DNA of 64,000 bases from Dermatemys mawii. Taxonomy: Eukaryota; Chordata; Testudines; Dermatemydidae. Made by a program: the position numbers and the translations under genes. Location: the NCBI GenBank assembly GCA_007922305.1, contig ML677341.1:70928421-70992420 (forward strand). Direction: 5' to 3'. Of the stretch, positions 60,296 to 64,000 are shown in pieces. Each line of letters opens with the position of its first letter. Within the stretch, counting starts at the first letter, position 1. The notes beneath the pieces were generated by a model, which did no database searches, was not told the DNA's origin, and saw only the letters and a list, made by a program, of their open reading frames with translations.

Positions 60296-60479
60296 ACGCA
60301 TGCAGTGAAAATGACCAGAGGCAGGTATAAATATGCAGGCAGGAATCAGGCTAGAGATAACGAGATTAGTTCAATCACGGAGGATGAGGCTAATGTGATA
60401 ACAAACTAACCTCGTTATCTTTAGCCTGATTCCTGCCTACATATTTATACCTGCCTCTGGTCATTTCCACTGCATGCAT

Positions 60480-60507
60480 CCGATGAAGTGGGTATTCACC
60501 CACAAAA
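60480..60507 (+). ncRNA. Hammerhead ribozyme relic, right arm
   Basis: Plus strand: CCGATGA (60480-60486), perfect 6-bp stem II GTGGGT/ACCCAC with ATTC loop (60488-60503), then AAAA where GAAA is required. U4 is C and the G of GAAA is A, so it is probably inactive. Confidence 0.5.
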
Positions 60508-61125
60508 CCTTATGCTCTAATACAACTGTTAGTCTATAAGGTGCCACAGGACTCTTTGTCGCTTTTACAGATCCAGACTAACACAGCTACCACACTGATA
60601 CTTGCTTTTCAGTTGCCTGTGACGTAACACTGAGCATAAGGCTGCATATATTTGTTGACTAATAATTAGAAATAAAGGGTTAAACCTAGTTATATTACTA
60701 TTAGACAAAGGCAGTTTGGGGATTTCTTCCAATACTCCCCACTCCCATTCTCCATCCATTATATTGTAATTTAAATAAATTACCAAAATAATTGAAACCA
60801 GCATGATTATATTGTGTTATTTTGACAAACAAAATATGTAACATTTTGCAGAATTTTAAAATATTGTGCACAGAATTTTTAATTTTTGACGCAGGTTTGC
60901 CAAGGAGTAGAGAGAGAACAAAACCAAACAGAGGTGTATTGGGTGACTATTAATAGAGAAGCTGTTCTTGTGAAATTTAATATCAGATATGATTTCAAAT
61001 GCCTTTTTAGTATAATCAACCATTCCTCCCACAAGTGTGCACAACAGTGATGCAGATGCAATAAACAAACTCTCTGTTGCATCTGAATTACAAGAAACCG
61101 AAACTACTGCTTGAAAAAAGTTTTG

Positions 61126-61235
61126 AGGTCTGATTCTCCTCTTCCTTACCCTAGTTGTACATTGGTGCAACTCTATTGGCTTCAGTGGAATTACTCTTGA
61201 TTTACAGTGGTGTAACTGAAATGAGAATTGAGCAC
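61126..61235. repeat. Palindromic dispersed element
   Basis: ggtctgattctcctc...attggcttcagtggaattactcttgatttacagtggtgtaactgaaatgagaattgagc belongs to the same class of short cores as at 9.4, 25.6 and 30.0 kb. Confidence 0.4.
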
Positions 61236-61749
61236 TCTAAGTTCAGATTATAGTTAACCAGCACTGGCTGCAGAGAACAAATAGTACAGATATCTATCTT
61301 ATGACTCAAGGCTGTATGCCAACACCATTAGTCTGATCTTGTAAATAAAAACCAGTCTGAAAAATTTCATGTCTCTGGTAGAACTCCACTGATATGGCAT
61401 GATGCTACCTTATTACCATGGTTAAGAATTTTTAACATATGAATATAGGGATAGTGAGAGGTATTAGACAGCCCTGAAAACTGAAATCCCTATTTACAGT
61501 GCTAACTTTTGCCCTATGAACATGCCTTAAAAAGTGATCTGCAAAGGGTGGGGGGGGGAATGGCCTTGTGCCCTTTATTCCTTCTTTATGATGTATACAG
61601 GAGACCAAATTATTAACAACAACAAAAAAGTAAGAGGGCCAGAAAAAGGTCACCATCGCTAAACAACAGTGTAAAGAGGCAGTTAACAGAAAAAAGGCAT
61701 ATTTTAAAAATTAGAAGTCAAAACCTAGTGAGGAAAACAGAAAAGAGCA

Positions 61750-63135
61750 TAAATGCTGGCAAGTCAAGTGTGAAGGTCTAATTAGGTAAGTCAAGAAAGA
61801 CTCTGAACAGCAACTGTCTAAACCCACAAAAACTAGAAGCAATTTTTTTTTTAATTGCATCAGAAGGAGAAGCCTGACAAAGTATCAGTGTGCCCATTGG
61901 ACAATCAAGGTGCAGAAGGAACACTCAAGGAAGAAAAGGCTGTTGTGGAGAAGCTAAATAAATTATTTGTGTCAGTCTTAATTGCAGAGGATGTGAGGGA
62001 GTTTTCTACACCTGAGACATTCTTTTTAGATTGCAAATCTGAGGAAACTGTCTCAGATTGACATGTCAGAAGAGGAGATTTTGGAACAAATTGATAAATT
62101 AGACACTAATAGTCATGAGGACAAGATGGTATTCATCCAAGAGTTCTGAAGGGACTCATATATGAAATTGCTGAACTATTAACTGTGGTATGTAACCTAT
62201 TGCTTAAATCATCCTCTGTACTGGCGGATAGCTACTGTAACAGCAATTTTTTAAAAAGGCTCCAGGGGCAAATCTGGCAATTACAGGCCAGTAAGCTTAA
62301 CTTCAGTACCAGGCAAACTGGTTGAAACAATAAAGAACAGAATTACCAGACTCACAGACGAACATGATTTGTTAGGAAATGTGTCCACCAGTCAAAAACT
62401 CTAACAGAATGTTAGGAACCATTAGGAAAGGGACAGATAATAAGTCAGAAAATATCACAATGCCACTATATAAATCACTGGTACGCTTACACCTTAAATA
62501 CAGTGTGCAGTACTGGTTGCCCTATTTCAAAATGATATAATTGGAAAAAGAACAGAGAAGGGCAACAAAAATGATTAGGGGTATTGAACAGCTTCCATAT
62601 GAGGAAAGATTAAAAGACTAGGACTGTTCAGCTTAGAAAAGAGATGACCGAGAGGTGATATGATATAGGTCTATGAAATCAAGAATGGTGTGGAGAAAGT
62701 GAATATGGAAGTGTTGTTTACATGAATCAGGTCAGCCAATTAAATAAATAGGTAGCAGGTTTAAAACGAACATAAAGAAGAACTTCTTCATACAATGCAC
62801 AATCAGCCTGTGGAACTCATTGCCAGAGGAATTGTGAAGGCCAAAAATATAACTGGGTTCAAGAAAGAATTAGATAAGTTCATGGAGAAAAGGTCCATCA
62901 ATAGCTATTAGCCAAGACGATCAGGAATCCAACCTGATACTTTGGGTGTCCCTAAACCTCTGACTGCCAGAAGCTGTGAGTGGACAACAAAAGATGGATC
63001 ATTCTATAATTGCCTTGTTTTGTTTATTCTCTCTGAAGCATTTGGCACTGGTCACTGTGGGAAGACAGGATACTGGGCTAGATGGACTACTGATCTAAGC
63101 CAATATGACCATTCTTATGTTCTCATGGCCTGGAA
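61750..63135 (+). mobile_element. CR1 LINE, heavily decayed, internal deletion
   Basis: Plus strand. Early RT text (gtcagaagaggagattttgg, then aattacaggccagtaagctt, the NYRPVSLT box) is followed at about 62,385 by a jump to the late ORF2 region (gttaggaaccattaggaaag, ctagttgccctatttc). It ends in ggatactgggctagatggac...catgttctcatgg-like 3' tail near 63,125. The segment between the RT core and the C-terminal region is missing. Confidence 0.8.
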
Positions 63136-63139
63136 AAAA

Positions 63140-63695
63140 TTTTATATAAAAATTAATAATCAAGTTTTCTTCCTGCTTGTTTTTTATATTTCAAATGTAT
63201 GTCCTCTGGAAGATGCTGTTGTGACCTAGGGTCACATGGGAAGGAAATAGGGAAGAGGAACGGTACTGGTATTCTTCCAGACTTTGATCACAAAATAAGC
63301 TGCATCCACCTATCACTCATATTTGATTGTGCAGATGTTGAAACTATGATCACGCACGCTCTCTGAACTCCTTGGCTCAGCTCCTCTCAGTGAGGTCCAA
63401 ATACAACATTAGCTCTGCTTGGTTTCCTTTGCGTGATGCCCTGCTGATATTTTGAGCTTGATTTCTCCTGGTGTGAGTTCAGCTAACTTGCTGGGGTATA
63501 TGTAAGGGTCTTTGGGATTGGCTCCTTCTTGACTAGGGACAAGAAAAAATGACAGTACTCTTCTGAGGTCACTCGTACTAGTGCCAAAATAAATTGTTAT
63601 TCACAGTATTGTGCAGCCCTTCGTAGTATGATATTCCCTCTCCTTTTATACATACTTTGATGAGCAGCGAGTTAACAATGTTGACATGTAAAGTA
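63140..63695. other. Unassigned
   Basis: Contains a 17-base near-palindrome tgtgacctagggtcaca (63220-63236). On the minus strand it has a stretch after CTTGTCCCTAG that stays open for about 40 codons (QEGANPKDPYIYPSKLAE). I could not tell whether that is an exon or an interspersed repeat. Confidence 0.25.
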
Positions 63696-63699
63696 TTAC

Positions 63700-63768
63700 C
63701 TTTGGGCAGCTGAGTTAGCACCCACTGAGACGAACGGGCCACACCTCTTAGAATTATTGTTTTGGATT
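63700..63768 (-). other. Weak candidate for an upstream AGBL3 exon
   Basis: This 69-nt segment lies between CTACATTTGCAG and CAAAG|GTAATA on the minus strand, open in the phase (1 to 1) that would join the 54.3-kb exon. Its peptide (KTIILRGVARSSQWVLTQLP) does not match the LREPRDLYG-type sequence I expect in CCP2/3 at this point, so it may be chance. Confidence 0.15.
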
Positions 63769-64000
63769 CTGCAAATGTAGGCAGATTTCACTGAAACAGT
63801 TAGCTTCAAAAAAAAGTGCACCTCCACTAAGAGACTTACTTTTACAGTTTGAGACTTACTTTTGCTTTTCAAAAGTTTATGATTCTGGAAAACAAGCAGG
63901 CAGCATGAAAAAGGTGCTGTGCCATGTTGTATCACACTCTACCACCATTTACCAGATGAATACAAGTCCTGGTCATGACTGAAAAACTAGTGAAGTTATA

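Larger units (their letters stand above)
60206..60600. mobile_element. Penelope-like foldback: two inverted terminal units
   Basis: Left unit aaaagtgacaaagagtcctg...tagactaacag...gcataagctttctgggtgaatacccacttcg reappears in inverted form on the right, ending gccacaggactctttgtcgcttttacagatccagactaacac. The arms span about 60,211-60,360 and 60,412-60,566 around a short spacer. I recognise this as the reptile Penelope-like element terminus; the class is inference. Each arm carries a hammerhead-ribozyme-like core. Confidence 0.6.

Overview
The window looks like a piece of a reptile chromosome, most likely a turtle. It holds spliced vertebrate genes in large introns, no operons, and abundant CR1 LINEs, CORE-SINE/MIR-like SINEs, hAT and Harbinger MITEs, a Tigger-like MITE, a DIRS-like retrotransposon and a Penelope-like foldback. 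These assignments come from reading the sequence and recalling family features. No database search was possible.

Two host genes are recognised, both on the minus strand. TMEM140 (four-pass membrane protein) has its whole coding region at 298-885. AGBL3 (cytosolic carboxypeptidase 3, a tubulin deglutamylase-type M14 enzyme) runs from about 54.3 kb down to at least 24.3 kb, possibly to 21.1 kb. Thirteen of its exons can be placed, with splice sites and reading phases that agree from one exon to the next. The complete catalytic core (HPGE, DLHGH, TLEATF) is present. The first coding exons lie upstream, probably beyond 64 kb. Human 7q33 has the same two genes side by side, with CYREN between them; I could not recognise CYREN here.

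Layout: 0.3-0.9 kb TMEM140; 0.9-21 kb intergenic, with CR1 debris, several TIR elements, G-rich minisatellite blocks, a broken PIF/Harbinger transposon (14-16.5 kb) and a putative ERV LTR (17.6-18 kb); near 10.1-10.3 kb a candidate non-coding first exon for TMEM140 with an interferon-response-like motif beside it; 21.1-25.5 kb AGBL3 3' exons plus a G-rich block with an assembly gap at 23,242-23,251; 25.5-33.8 kb AGBL3 C-terminal exons in SINE-rich introns; 34-43.5 kb a large intron filled by a minus-strand DIRS-like element that is itself invaded by a retroviral-type LTR and a hAT element; 43.8-50.8 kb the AGBL3 catalytic exons; 52-53 kb a 5'-truncated CR1; 54.2 kb the most 5' recognised AGBL3 exon; 55-63.2 kb nested MITEs, a minus CR1, a Penelope-like palindrome with hammerhead-ribozyme relics, and another CR1.

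The less ordinary observations are the palindromic hammerhead relics at 60.2-60.6 kb, two TIR families flanked by roughly 11-bp target duplications, a repeated class of short palindromes centred on a cattgacttcaatgg-like core, and a phase-consistent chain of small C-terminal AGBL3 exons.
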